NCBI RefSeq assembly: GCF_002865645.1 | Contig: NW_020194684.1 | Coordinates: 3,477,030-3,541,029, forward strand | Length of the DNA stretch: 64,000 nt | From: Hyaloscypha bicolor E | Lineage: Eukaryota; Ascomycota; Leotiomycetes; Helotiales; Hyaloscyphaceae | Direction of reading: 5' to 3' | Shown here: in pieces, positions 31,991-43,634 of the stretch | How the letters are laid out: each line of letters opens with the position of its first letter | How positions within the stretch are numbered: the stretch's first letter is position 1 | Notes under the pieces: model-generated | The model's input: only the letters and a program-made list of their open reading frames with translations | Database searches by the model: none | What the model was told of the DNA's origin: nothing | Program-made: the position numbers and the translations under genes

Positions 31991-34900
31991 TCAAACCACC
32001 CTCGTCCTCTTCCCGCTATCGTTCAAACTTGTCCCTGAGCTCCGTCTCCTCTTCTCACCCACCTTTCCCGACTCCTCGTCACGAATGAAAACCCCACTAG
32101 TCTGATTGATTCCCAACACCTTATACGCTTTATTCCTCTCTTCCGGTATCAGATTCTCAAACTTCTTCTTCGTACGTTCCTCGACTGCAGCATCGGCCGC
32201 TCTCCTCTTCGTGGCATAGTCATCCCACTGCCGCTGCACCTTGATTTGCTCGATCTCTCTTGGCGTGTGGTAATACTCGAAGATCTCTGGGTTCGGGAAC
32301 TTTGGGGTCCTCTTGGCCATCTCGAGGACATGGGCACGCTTTTGGGAAATTGAGACGCTGTCTGGTACCCAATGCGCCGGGATTTTGGGGAGTGGGTATC
32401 TCTCTCTGCGGAGGTTTTGATCATCACCGCCCTTGCTCTTTCCAAAATGCCACCAGCTGCGGCGTTTTTTCTCTGGGATATGAAACTCGGGTACTGCATC
32501 ACGTCAGTCATTGCTCGTTTTGGTGCCGGAAATACATACCATCTTTCAACTCCTGCTCCATTCCCCAACTCAGAAAAGCTCTCTCGAATGCTGACTCTCC
32601 AAGTGAGAAATATGGCTCTCGGCCCTTGATTTGTCTCACCTTCGTCTTTCGCTGATGCTTGGCATCAACATTGATGTCTGGCATGAGAACAGGTTCTGGC
32701 TTCTCCTGAATCGTGGGTCCGGATGTCTTGATAACAGCCTTCGTCGCGGTACTCTGACAACAAGGTGGATATCTCCGCATATGGAAGTATTGAGTGAGCT
32801 TGGATATTCCCTGAACAGGCCTGCCATTGATAATTCTGGTGGTAGTTTCCAATCTGTTGGAAGCGAAATCCCAAACACGTTCCTTTTCTGGGAACTTGAA
32901 CTCCCAGTTATTGCTCGCCTCTTCGAGGATCTGCATTTGGAACAATGTTGCTGCTTGCTGCTCCGTAATTTCGGCCCCGGGGTTGATCTGGAAACCGGCC
33001 TCTTGAGCAAGATCCGGTGCAATCTTGTGTAAGTCTTGTGCCATCCTTTGAAGGGTGATGCTTCTAGGCGGCGGTTTCACTAGATTGGCTACCCAAGGCT
33101 CTTCTGAACGATCCGCAGGCAAAATGTTTTCCATTTCTGCTTCGGACACATCTCTTGACTTGACCTGATCCTCGACGCGTTTATCGGGTGGCGTTTCATT
33201 CGCAAGGACTTTGGCACTCTCTTTTAAATCACGGCCTAGTCGGAAAGCCAGCCGTTGCAAGTAGTGAAACTTGTTTGACTGAAGTATAGGAGGGCCTACT
33301 CTGCCGGAAGCGTCATAACGAACTTCAAGCTTCCCTTCTTCATTCGTATACACCCCTGGCGAAGTGGCGGCTGCTGCCCTCGAGACCACATACTTGTTCT
33401 CAGGGTGGCCACTGAGTGGAATTCTTGACACAAGAACGTCCCCGGTGGGCAGGCCATCGAGACTATCGCTGTTAACTCGAAACCCTAAATCATGAAGAAT
33501 TACTTACTGTATCCTGCCCATTGATTCCATTGCTCTTAGATATCTGGTCACGCTCCTCAAATCCCAGAGATGAGGTGTTCCAGCACTTCCATCGGTCTTT
33601 GCCATGCGTCTATTTCCAGTAGTCTGCCTCACTTCATCTCCAGTCATCCCTTTCGTGCTCGGTATGGTCGGGCCGTGGGGAATCTGAGTAAATATTTCGA
33701 AAGAATCCTCTTCCATTGGGTCAGGGTCAGGCAAGGGTTCCCACAATGGCAGCTCTGCTATCTCTTCCATGTCTTTCTCAAACTCTTCGAGTCTACCACG
33801 CTCGTCGGACGTGTTTTGAATCCACGGAATATCTTCATCTTCTCCGAGTCTCCCCTCATCCCATGACTCCCCAGCTATCTCATCAAGCAGGTCAGGTCCG
33901 TCTGTTGTCAATCTCTCATCATCCTTTAATTCATGGGGACGGGTGTCATGATTCAGACCCGCATCAACAAGGAGGAGTAATTGCTCAAGAAGTGGTCGTG
34001 GAGCAGCCTTCTCAGCCTCAATTAGTCCTTTTTGAATTGACGCCAGAACAGCGAGTTGTGTTCTCGCAGCGGCATGAACATCATCGACTTTTGCAATTGA
34101 AGCAGGACCCTTGAAATTCTCTGGTGCAGGTAACGATTCATTCCGATCAACGCTTGTACGGATCCTGGAAAGACTGTAGTCATAGTCTTTCCATCGCCGG
34201 AATGCTAACATTTTCCTCGTGTACTCAAAAGGGTCCTGTTCGAGGGGCCTACCTTCCGGCTTCAGGGGCAAGCAAAGAGAGACTTCTTTTTCCGGTTGCT
34301 GTATTTTTGGGGGCAAGTCGACTATTCTGAAGCGATCTTTGGGTCGATGTTGCTCCTGATTGGTGACAAGAAGGTTTAAAGCCAGTTCTATAGCCGCTCT
34401 TTGGATACCTCGCCGTTCAGCTTTGGGAGTAAATTTAATTGGATCGTCTTGACCGCGTCTACCTTGACTTCGAAATTTTTGACGTTGTAAAGGCTATGAC
34501 TTTCAGTGAGAATTAAAGCGGGCGTGCATTTTCAGACTTACCGTTAGTGAAGTGACCCACCCCACACACGATTTCATCAACTGGTCCTTCATTGTGTGCA
34601 GCATCATTGCGTTTGAGGTTTTCTCGGAGTCAGAGCCTTCTTGTACCAGTTGCGCCTGCGTCATTATCTGATGTATTTGGCTGGTGATCTCGGGGGGCAC
34701 GAATCGCAGCAGCAGTTGGTCCATGACCTCAACTTGATCTTGGCATCCATTCTCTACAAAATGCCTCAGAGTAACATATATTTCCTGGCATATTTGGACG
34801 TTCACGTCTTCAAGTTGATTGCTGATGTTTCCAAAGTTGGTCGAACCAGCGGGTTTTGCCACGAATTCCTTCCACTGGCGTGCACGAGAGCAAGCCTCTG

Positions 34901-37900
34901 TAATTGCCTCAGGAGTAGACAGCCAACTGTCCAAGACAATTCCTAAGTCTGAGATACCTTGCTTCCACTTTTTAAACAGGGGTTCAAATTGATCTTGAGC
35001 ATCTGCAAATTCCAGACTGTCCATCATATCAAGCCCAGCCGTCGCAAGATATTGTCCGTCGAGATTGTCGATCCGGTTCTTCAAGAATCGAAGACGAGGG
35101 GGTAATAAGGCCCTCAACAGATAATTTAACTTCTCTTGCTGCTCATTGGTGATTGTGTTGGTTTTCTCTCCTCTGATCAGGTTGTTGATTTCGATTTCCA
35201 GTTCGTGGACTTCGGCCTCGTCTGGGGGAGTCATAAGTGAAGGTGGAGCAAGTGGTGATGACCCTGAAAGCCTTCTTGCTACTAGCACTGGAGATTGGTT
35301 GGCAGGTACAGAATTGCCGAGAATATTCCATATCTTTTTAGCTTGATCCGGAAGCTTCATCAATTGTTTCCAACATAGCCTGACAAGAGCATCCGCTAAT
35401 TCTTTCTGGGTCTGACTATCACTTACCCCTTCCTCTCCGCATGATAACAGGAGCTCTAAGACTCTACCTGCAAGGGTATCAACCTCCATCATTGAGATAT
35501 CCGGGATGTTTTGCGTCAGAAAGTCAAATTCCTCCCCGTTCAAGTCCATCTCTGTCCTAAGACGAAAGGCTAAGTCATGGAACATTATCTTGCTATCTTC
35601 GAGATGAGGTGGACACAGTTGATCGAACAATTGATGCACGTTGGCGGCATATTCTATTTCTGGTACCGGGAAAATAACACCTCCTGTAAAGTCGACAGCC
35701 TCGATCGCATAGTCCCCTGGAACTCTCTCCAGGATATGAATTTTGCGTGTAGCTCTCGACTGAAAAATGCGCTCTTTCAAAATTGTTTGTCCTAAAGATA
35801 TTATTGCCTCCATCAAGGCCTCGTCTTCGGAGTCTTTACCCGAGCGCTTACATATCCTCATTCGATTGTGATCCTGGACTAGATAGCGGAACCTTTCCAG
35901 TATCGGGCGAAATAACGAAGTAAGTACCTCACCAAAATGCGCCCTGTTCTTATCACTTATTCCAGCGGGGTCCGATGCCATTGTATTCATCAGATCCTCG
36001 CGACTTTGGAGGTGAAGTGGGAGATTCTTTGAGCGAGTTATTAGTTGCAGACTCGACGGATCTTCAATTCGCAACTTCAGTACTCCAGGTTCATTTCCAA
36101 TTTGGTCTCCTTTATCGATGGCGATACAGTCGTGCGGAAATTCATCCAACCAGGAGTCGTACCCTTTACGCCAGGCGGTCGACATGTGGTACCAGTTGCC
36201 GAGCTCAGGCTCGGTCAACATCTCTCGCCTCGCCCTTTCATCTAATGCCCTAAATTCAGAGTCGAGTTTCGCCAAGGAAGGAGACATAAAAGCTCCGAGG
36301 TAACCCAGTAGTAGTTCGCTTTCATCCCAAGTCAATTCCGAGGATCTCCGCTTTTGCAGAAGGGCGTTGATCCGAGTTTCTTGGCCATTCAGATGCGCAC
36401 GAAGCACGGTACTGTAGTTGACCGCTGTACTGGAAGGCGGCGTATTATATACGCTCCGGTACACAAGTTTGGATGTATGAATCTCAGATCTCGTGGTCGT
36501 TTCCGGAGTGAGAACACAAAATGCCGGCTCGGGATGTGTTTCAGTAGCTATGAGTGATGTGCCGGGTTGGAAAACCAGTATTGCCTTGTCCGTTGGATAC
36601 GATTCTTCTAACGATGTTTTAATGTGAACTCCAGTTGACTTGATTTCTATTAACCACTTGTTATGTGCTTTTAGAAAGTCCTCATCATAGGCTGCAATGG
36701 TGTCCTCGTACTCCTTGGCGGATATCTCGTGTCCACTCCTTCTGAGAAAGCGGAAGACGGTCTTGTACTTTTCAGCTCTGTTCCACCTTTGATAAACTTG
36801 ATTCGGCCAGAACTGCCGAAGCAATGTCGTCAATCTATTGTGCTCATCCAGATGGCGTAACGCAACCGCTAAAGCATTAGGGTCACCCAGGTAAAATGGC
36901 ATGCCGCCCCCTCCAAACAATGCAAGGAGGCGATTGATCTCCGATTCGACAGTTCGGATTTCCGGCAATAAGGGGATGAGATCCACATTGAGTTGGGTTT
37001 CGATTCTCTGTTCTTGGCTCCAACGGCTCCAAAGAGGGCTCAATGAAGCTTGCGTTCCACTTCCGTTCCCGCAGGCATTGCCGTTGGCAGACACGACCCA
37101 AGTACTAGAAATTGGCGAGTGTGGGTCTGATCTATTTATGGTTGGGGAGAGAGGCTTAGGGGACGGCGGGGCATTCATAAATGCCTGAAGATGCCACTCA
37201 AGAACTGCTCTAGACTCGGGGGAATTCGATTTCTCGTGCGCTTCTATAAGACGCTGAAGTAATGGTGGTAACTCCGACCTCAAGTCTGCTGGAAAAGTGG
37301 GCAGGGAAGAATTTTGGACTGTCTGTATTCTTTTTCGGGTGTACTCGGACAACCCTTGACATTTTTCAGGGGTGAGGAGAGGTCCGCGGTAGTACACCAC
37401 ACTTGGATCATCGTCTAGGTCGATGCGCGGATTGGGAATTTTGATTCGTATGGTATGGCCCTTTTTGCTTTGTATCCAGTGTTTGAAGGCCACTTCCCAT
37501 TGCCGGTGAAGCCTTTCTACCCCTTCCTCGTTTCCGTCATCATAACATTTCTGGTATTGCTCCTCTGTCTTCTTTAAGGCTGGATATTGAAGGTCCTTGC
37601 AGAGATCGTAGAGTTGATTGTAGTACTCCGTCGGCTCTGAGCCTGAAGTCGTCGAAGCAAACCGTGAAAGTACCTGGTTAATTGCAGCGGCTTTGCGCGT
37701 GAAGTAGGTATCTAGATCCTCGCCAATAGCTTTGTGCGGATTTCGACAGTACATGACCCCTGGATTCTTGTTTTGTTGCTCCGGTCTTGGCATTTTGATC
37801 GTGATCTTTGCTCCAAGGCCGTGCCACCATGCGTCCCACAAGGGGTGAACGACAGCTGCCAAAGTGACATATTGCAACGCCTCGTCACCGGTAAGCCGTC

Positions 37901-39727
37901 CACAAGCTGCCTCCTTCGTTCGGAGCGCAGAATAAGGCGTCAAAAGGTCTCGAAGATCGGGATACACCAGTTGTTCAAGTGTCCTCCGGAACTCCCAAGA
38001 CCCTTGATCAATGCTGGGAAGATTGATATTTCGTGGAAGATCTCTATTAACATCTTCTTGTAGATTTTGAACGTGCGGAGGCAAATCCAGATCAGGACGG
38101 GCTTGTATTGGGACCTGAGGGATGACAGTGAGGTTCCAAGGGAGGTAGAGAATGTTGTTTTTGTCTTCCTTCATTTCAGCAGGTCGCAGGTAACGGAATT
38201 CAGCTCCACCAGATCGCTTCAACTCATCTTCCCACCCCAATTTTTGCTCTTGTTCCGTTTTCTCAAGCTCTATAACCTTGGCTTGGTTTTCCTGGTCCAG
38301 GACTGACACGCTGTTGGCACCCTGTACTTCCAAAATTTGAAGTATCTCATTTTGTACCTCCAGAATATCGCTTGGTAACGAGTACTGCATCAAGCTGTCC
38401 AATGCAGTGCTCTCATTTTCCGTGAGATCCATTCGGCCGTTTACCAACAATTTGTCGAGCAATGCCTGTGCCTTTTCAAGGGTCTCTAGGTGTTCAGGCG
38501 TCATGATCCCATCGTCAACATAGATTGCTCCTGGTTGAATAATCTCCGGATCTCCAGGCGTACGGATGATAAAGTACACTCCATTAGTAGCAAGACTATG
38601 CAGCCAAGATCTATATGTATCGTTGTACCTTGCTTTAATCTGATCTTGGGCAGATTTTTGGTTTGCGCTCAAACGACCCAGTAGCGCAGCCTCCGTGAAA
38701 GATTCATTTTGGGCGTGTAGGTTGTGGAGGTCCATCGGTTCGAAAGGGCACAGCAGCTCATGCAAACAAGCGAATTGTTTCGGGGAAGGAGCTGGAATAC
38801 TCAACAACTCATTCATCTTAACCTCGGTAGCAGTGACATGGGCTGGGAGCCATCCTCTGGAAGGTCGTCGATTCTTCCCTGTGTTTGAGCCCGGAACCTG
38901 CAGTCTACTGGAATCTGTAGCTCTAATTCCTTTTGTTGGTATACCAGTTTTCGGATGCATCCAATACGGAATCAGGGCAGGGTCTCTCATTGCCCACAGA
39001 TATGCTCGACTTTCCACCCAAAGAAGATTTGTATCATCTTCGACTTCATCCGGATTCTTCCTGGCATCCTCATTCATCCTCGCCAGGAAAGCGGCGTGGT
39101 CGTTCTCAAGGTTGACTGAAAAAGGAGCGTGATCAGCTCTCATCTGAGTGCCCAGACCTTGTGCTTCTCGTTCTTGACCGAGAGCAGCAGTCGTATCTGC
39201 GCTGATGAGACGTGAAGAGAAGGGTGCAATGAGAAGTGCTTCGCAGCATCCCGTGTCGTATGGCGTAGTTTTACGGTGAGCCTCCCAATCCCGATGGACA
39301 TTAAGTTTGACTTTGACATCGCGAAAGAGTTCAGGATTACAGGAAACCTGGTCACTTTCGATCTGTGCGACCAATTCTTCAACCTGCGCGAGTTTCGTGT
39401 CGAAATTCAGACATCGGTCTGGATCCTCGTCAGCAAGAAAGTTCTTGGCAGCGAAGAGACGCTCATCGACCTGCGGTTGCGGATGACCTTCAAAGGTAAA
39501 TGGCTTTGAGGCCGGTTGTGTAGGTTTGGGGTGCGTGGCAGCTTCAGAGTGTTTCGGTTGAGTAGAAGTTGGCTCGGTGTCAGTGGGTTGATTCTCCTGT
39601 GTACCAGTTCGAGCAGTCTTCTTCACCGGAGGCCTCTCTGAAGGGCTCCTCCTACTTGGGTATTAGCTTTGCTGACGAGAAATTCTATTCAATCTGCTTA
39701 CGAGCCCAGAGCCCTCTTCGAACCCAT
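31991..39727 (-). CDS. Giant uncharacterised protein (~2,516 aa) with degenerate internal repeats
   Basis: Five exons on the minus strand: 39702-39727, 34542-39654, 33508-34493, about 32540-33462 and 31991-32493 (7,551 nt in frame). The start ATG at 39725-39727 (MGSKRALG) has a strong context (gaaacATGG) and needs a 47-nt intron with a CTAAT branch site. The others are 48, about 45 and 46 nt, with GTAAGT or GTATGT donors. The acceptor of the third intron could shift by six bases. The N-terminus is Pro/Thr/Gln-rich. A module of roughly 100-270 aa spacing recurs at least five times: an aromatic residue, then WL or WW, then a Gly and a short beta-like strand (NGVYFII, GAKITIKMP, GHTIRIKIP, GVHIKT, DCIAID), usually followed by a PG or PS turn. 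The C-terminus is basic, with SWWHFGKSKGG. I recognise no catalytic domain. Confidence 0.85.
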
Positions 39728-40331
39728 GTTTCTCCAAGTCGTACACGACCATCAACCTCAAGTTTTGAAAATGGCGATGACGTGCAGGCGGTGTTGCAAC
39801 TTAGTTTGTCTTCTTCGCCGTGAGCGGAATCTGCGTGCAGTTTTTCACACAAAATCGTGATGTTCGCATGCTCTCGAAGTGGGAAGGAGTGTCTCGCCTC
39901 GCTCCATTCTTCGCCAAAAGCGGACACATAACAACTTTGGAATGCATTGGCCACGCAAATTCCCGCCTTCCAATTAATCGGATTCCTGGTCATTGCGGTT
40001 GGCGCTTGCCGAACGGGTGCATTTATTGCAAATATGACATCCCAGGGGGCTGTGATCATATGATGAGACATTCCGCATTCACTCGGCTCTGCCCTTTCTC
40101 AATACCCTCAATACGAACCGAAGACAGCCCAAATGAGAATCCCAGAAGTATGAAATTCTCTATAAGAGAAAATCGCTGGTCCAGCATGGATTGTTCAATC
40201 ATATCAAGCACCAGCAGATCGAATTGCTCGTCAACCTTTTCGTCTTCAACGTCAAGAACTGCACCAGAAAGGGTCATCAGATAGCGACCTAAATCTAACA
40301 TTATGGTCTCGACGCGAACGCGCACTCTCTA
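39728..40331. other. Upstream region of the giant gene
   Basis: Contains the putative promoter. A minus-strand frame of 81 codons with an ATG (40056-40301) is acidic and protein-like (MLDLGRYLMTLSG), but has no recognised family and no flanking splice evidence. It is mentioned rather than called as a gene. Confidence 0.4.
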
Positions 40332-41264
40332 GGGCAGGATTTTAGGCGGTGAAGGGTCAAAACACTCGAGCACCAGAACACTAAAATCATGGAATTCAAA
40401 GCTACGAATCGCATGGTACTTAAAATTAGGCTTGGAATTGCACTAAAATTATACTGAGACTCGTACTTACTTACTATTAATGGGAGCTCTTTACGTATCG
40501 CAGTGAGCTGCGCCCCAGGGAGCTCCCCCCCAGAAGCTGCCTCCCCGCCCCCGCCCCCCCCTCCCAAGAGCTGCCCTCTAGGGAGCTCTTTATATATTGC
40601 AGTGAGCTGCCCCCAAGAAGCCCTTTATATATTATAGTAAGCTGTCCCTAGGGAGCTCTTTACATATTGCGGTGAGCTGCCTCCCAGGGAGCTGTCTCCT
40701 AGGGAGCTTCCCCCAGAAAGCTGCTCCCTAAGAAGCTCTTTATGTATCGCATATAAAGAGCTTTCCAGGAATAGCTTACTGCAATGCGTAAAGAGCTCCC
40801 TCAGGGCGGGGGGGTCCCAGATAGATTCCTGAGGGGCAGCTTGCTAGGTAAAAGCTATAGTGCCTCAGGCAACTAAAGTGCAGAGCCTCATATATTCTCT
40901 TGAGGCATACCTTACCAAATTTATATTATCTTCCTTCTATATCTTTTCTCTGGGGGGCATCTTATTACAATATATAAAGAGCTCCGCAAGGGAGCAGCTT
41001 CTGGGGATAGCTCACTATAATATATAAAGAGCTCTCTGGGGGGCACCTTCTTGGGGGGCAGCTTCCTGCGGGGCAGCTCACTGCGATACGTAAAGAGCTC
41101 CTATTAATAGTAAGTACGAGTCTCAGTATAATTTTAGTGCAATTCCAAGCCTAATTTTAAGTACCATGCGATTCGTAGCTTTAAATTCCATGATTTTGGT
41201 GTTCTGGTGCTCGACTGCTCGACTGCTCGATTGGATTGACCCTTCACCGCCTAAAATCCTGCCC
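40332..41264. mobile_element. Fold-back element with long arms and internal repeat array
   Basis: Arms of at least 170 bp: 40332 begins GGGCAGGATTTTAGGCGG and the reverse complement ends at 41264. TA flanks both ends (40330-40331 and 41265-41266). Inside, a unit of about 60 bp built on GAGCTCTTTACRTATYGCAG and TGAGCTGCC is repeated several times in the left half and appears inverted in the right half, so almost the whole 933 bp can pair with itself. The right arm carries an extra GCTCGACT duplication. No coding capacity. Confidence 0.85.
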
Positions 41265-41990
41265 TACCTGCCCTACTGAATATTTAAATTGATGAAAACG
41301 TCAAGACAGCTCAGCATTCACGTTGCTGCGGCTGAACTTATTGGAACTTGCCGATGACCAGGGGTCGACGCCGCATTTCTAAAATGGGAACTCTGTCTTA
41401 TTAGAAGGTTTCAACATCCACCAATCAATCGCTCAAAATCAAATTTAACCACAAAAGCAGGGGAATTTGAGTGAACCAGCATTAGATCTGAATATTTGGA
41501 GTTTTCTGCATAATCTACAAAGTTTTTAGAGTTTCTGATTGCTTTGAAAATTCCGAGACTTTGGTGTTCCACCTCCACCTGCGCCTCAGGTTTCGCGGGA
41601 ATAGCGGGATGCAGGACTCCAACTTTGTTACTGGCCAACCCCCTTCTTACCCTCACCACTCCCCAGTTGTTATCAACCCCCACACGACATAGATGAACAC
41701 CACAAGCCTGCTCTGTATCTATATAAAGTATATCAATTCAAAGAAAAGGCATATCCCTCACCTGTTCCAACTCCTTGAAAACTATTTCAAAGTTATCTCT
41801 CATCCCATCACTGAAAACGCCCAAATGTGCATTGGCAATTTGACAGAGAACGAACTCATTCCCTCGGCGTTGAACACCTACCACAATCAAGTCCAGAGCC
41901 ACTCTCATTGTGAGAGCAGAACACCGGGTTGGAGCTTACGACGATTGGCCCAAACGCTTTCAAGGTGTGCAATGAAATGTCAGGTGCATA
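41265..41990. other. Intergenic between two repeats
   Basis: A minus-strand frame (41411-41683, no ATG) has a faint BTB-like flavour (YSDLMLVHS), and a plus-strand frame from ATG 41693 runs into the next element. Neither is convincing as a gene. Confidence 0.35.
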
Positions 41991-43078
41991 ACCGAAGTCC
42001 CTATCAAAAGCACGACCCCACTAAAAGCACGTTTTACATAAAAATAGTTTAATTAATTAAAAGATAACCACTTTATAAAATAGTCTAATTTTTCAGATAT
42101 GAGATCTTTCAAGTATATAAAATACACTTTATATATTATATAATCAAAATACTTAATATTTCTTAATATAAGTTTTATATTATATATTATTATAAAGTAA
42201 AAAAATTATAAATTTACTATTTTATAATATTTATATTAAGATATATATTAAAATTCTATATATTATAAGTATAAAAAGCGTAATTATAAAACCAATAATT
42301 TAAATTCTTAAATTTTTAATTTTAAATAAAAAGGTATTTATAAGATATAAAAATAATATAAAAAGTCATATATAATATTTTATATAAAAACTCTAATTAT
42401 TAAAGCTCTATATAAATAAATATAATAAATATAATAAATATATATATTATTAATTATTTAATATTAAATTAATATATATAAGAGGTTCTTTATTATATTT
42501 ATTTAATTATATCTTAAGTTTGTATTTATAATAAAAAGTTTATATTATTTTTATTAATATCTTATAAATTAATAGTAATTAAGAGCTTTATATATTAAAA
42601 AAAAAAAAGCTTATATAAAGTTATAATAAAAATATTATTCAAAGAATATTTAATTAAAAGCTATTAAAATAACTATTAGTTTAAAGACATTGTAATTATT
42701 ATATAATATTATTAATAAAGTTAATATTATTAGTTTTTTATAATATATTGAAATAAGATATTTTTAAAATTATAAAGTTAAATATATAAAGAATTCTTAA
42801 TAAAGATTAAGTAATAAATAAAATCCTTATATATAATTTTTATACTATTTTATATATTTATTATTAAAATATATTAAAAGTTAATAAATAAAATAAAATA
42901 TATATCTTTTAAAATATTTTCTTTAATTATATAAAATACTTTATTATTATATTATTATTTTATTTTATTATATATAGAGAGCCTATGAAATGAAATCTTA
43001 TATAAAACGGATTTATAGTTATCTAATTATTAAGAAATAAAAAATTCGCTAAATCGTGCTTTTGGTAGGGAGTTCGGT
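41991..43078. mobile_element. Fully RIPed relative of the Fot-like transposon
   Basis: The TIRs (ACCGAAGTCCCTATCAAAAG at 41991 and the reverse complement of ACCGAACTCCCTACCAAAAG ending 43078) match those of the element at 12388-20685. TA lies at both ends (41989-41990 and 43079-43080). The 1.0-kb interior is almost devoid of C and G and holds no readable frame. It is either a shortened copy or a MITE of the family, erased by RIP. Confidence 0.85.
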
Positions 43079-43634
43079 TACGTAACTCATAAGGCTCGTC
43101 ACGTGCCACAAGTTCACTTCCCCAACCTAACTCGTACCTCGTGGAGAAGGATCCAAGACGGGCACACTCTCCCCAGAAAATACGCCCGTCGCGAGGCTCG
43201 CTGACGGCGAAGACGCCCTACAACAGGTTACCAAGCACTTTGGCAGCCTGGCGTGGGGTGGGGAGAGGAAGATTCAACGAATGAAACTATGCACACCTAC
43301 ACCCTCAGCTCACGTCGTGCTACTTGAATTTGAATCAAGAAACCGGTGCGGGCCGCACGCATGGTATCCCGCGCTTCCCGGATGTTAGTCCACTGTAGGC
43401 ACCAGCATCCGCCTGCACATCTGTCCTTGCCAGCCTCACTGACAGCCTTACTTGATACCAGCTCTTTGGCTTATATCCTCCTCGTTTCACGTATTGCGCT
43501 TTTGCGCTTAATGCAAAACTCACCTCTCTCATTTTCTACGCCATCTGTGAAAGCAGCAATGATCATTGAGGTTTGAAACCACACGCGACGATTCGCCGCC
43601 ACGCAGCACGCCTTTCACACGTATACAAGTTAAG
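43079..43634. other. Intergenic / promoter of the HET pseudogene
   Basis: Ordinary base composition resumes abruptly after the AT-rich element. No gene is recognised. The ATG of the following gene is at 43635. Confidence 0.4.

Noticed and set aside
39685..40071. Minus-strand frame of 128 codons upstream of the giant gene
   Set aside because: Overlaps the first exon of the giant gene in a different phase and has no domain. The exon with MGSKRALG in good ATG context explains the region better.
41411..41683. Minus-strand frame with a faint BTB/POZ-like flavour (YSDLMLVHSNSPAFVVKF)
   Set aside because: No ATG, only one weak block, and no continuation of BTB helices downstream in any frame. Chance resemblance is too likely.
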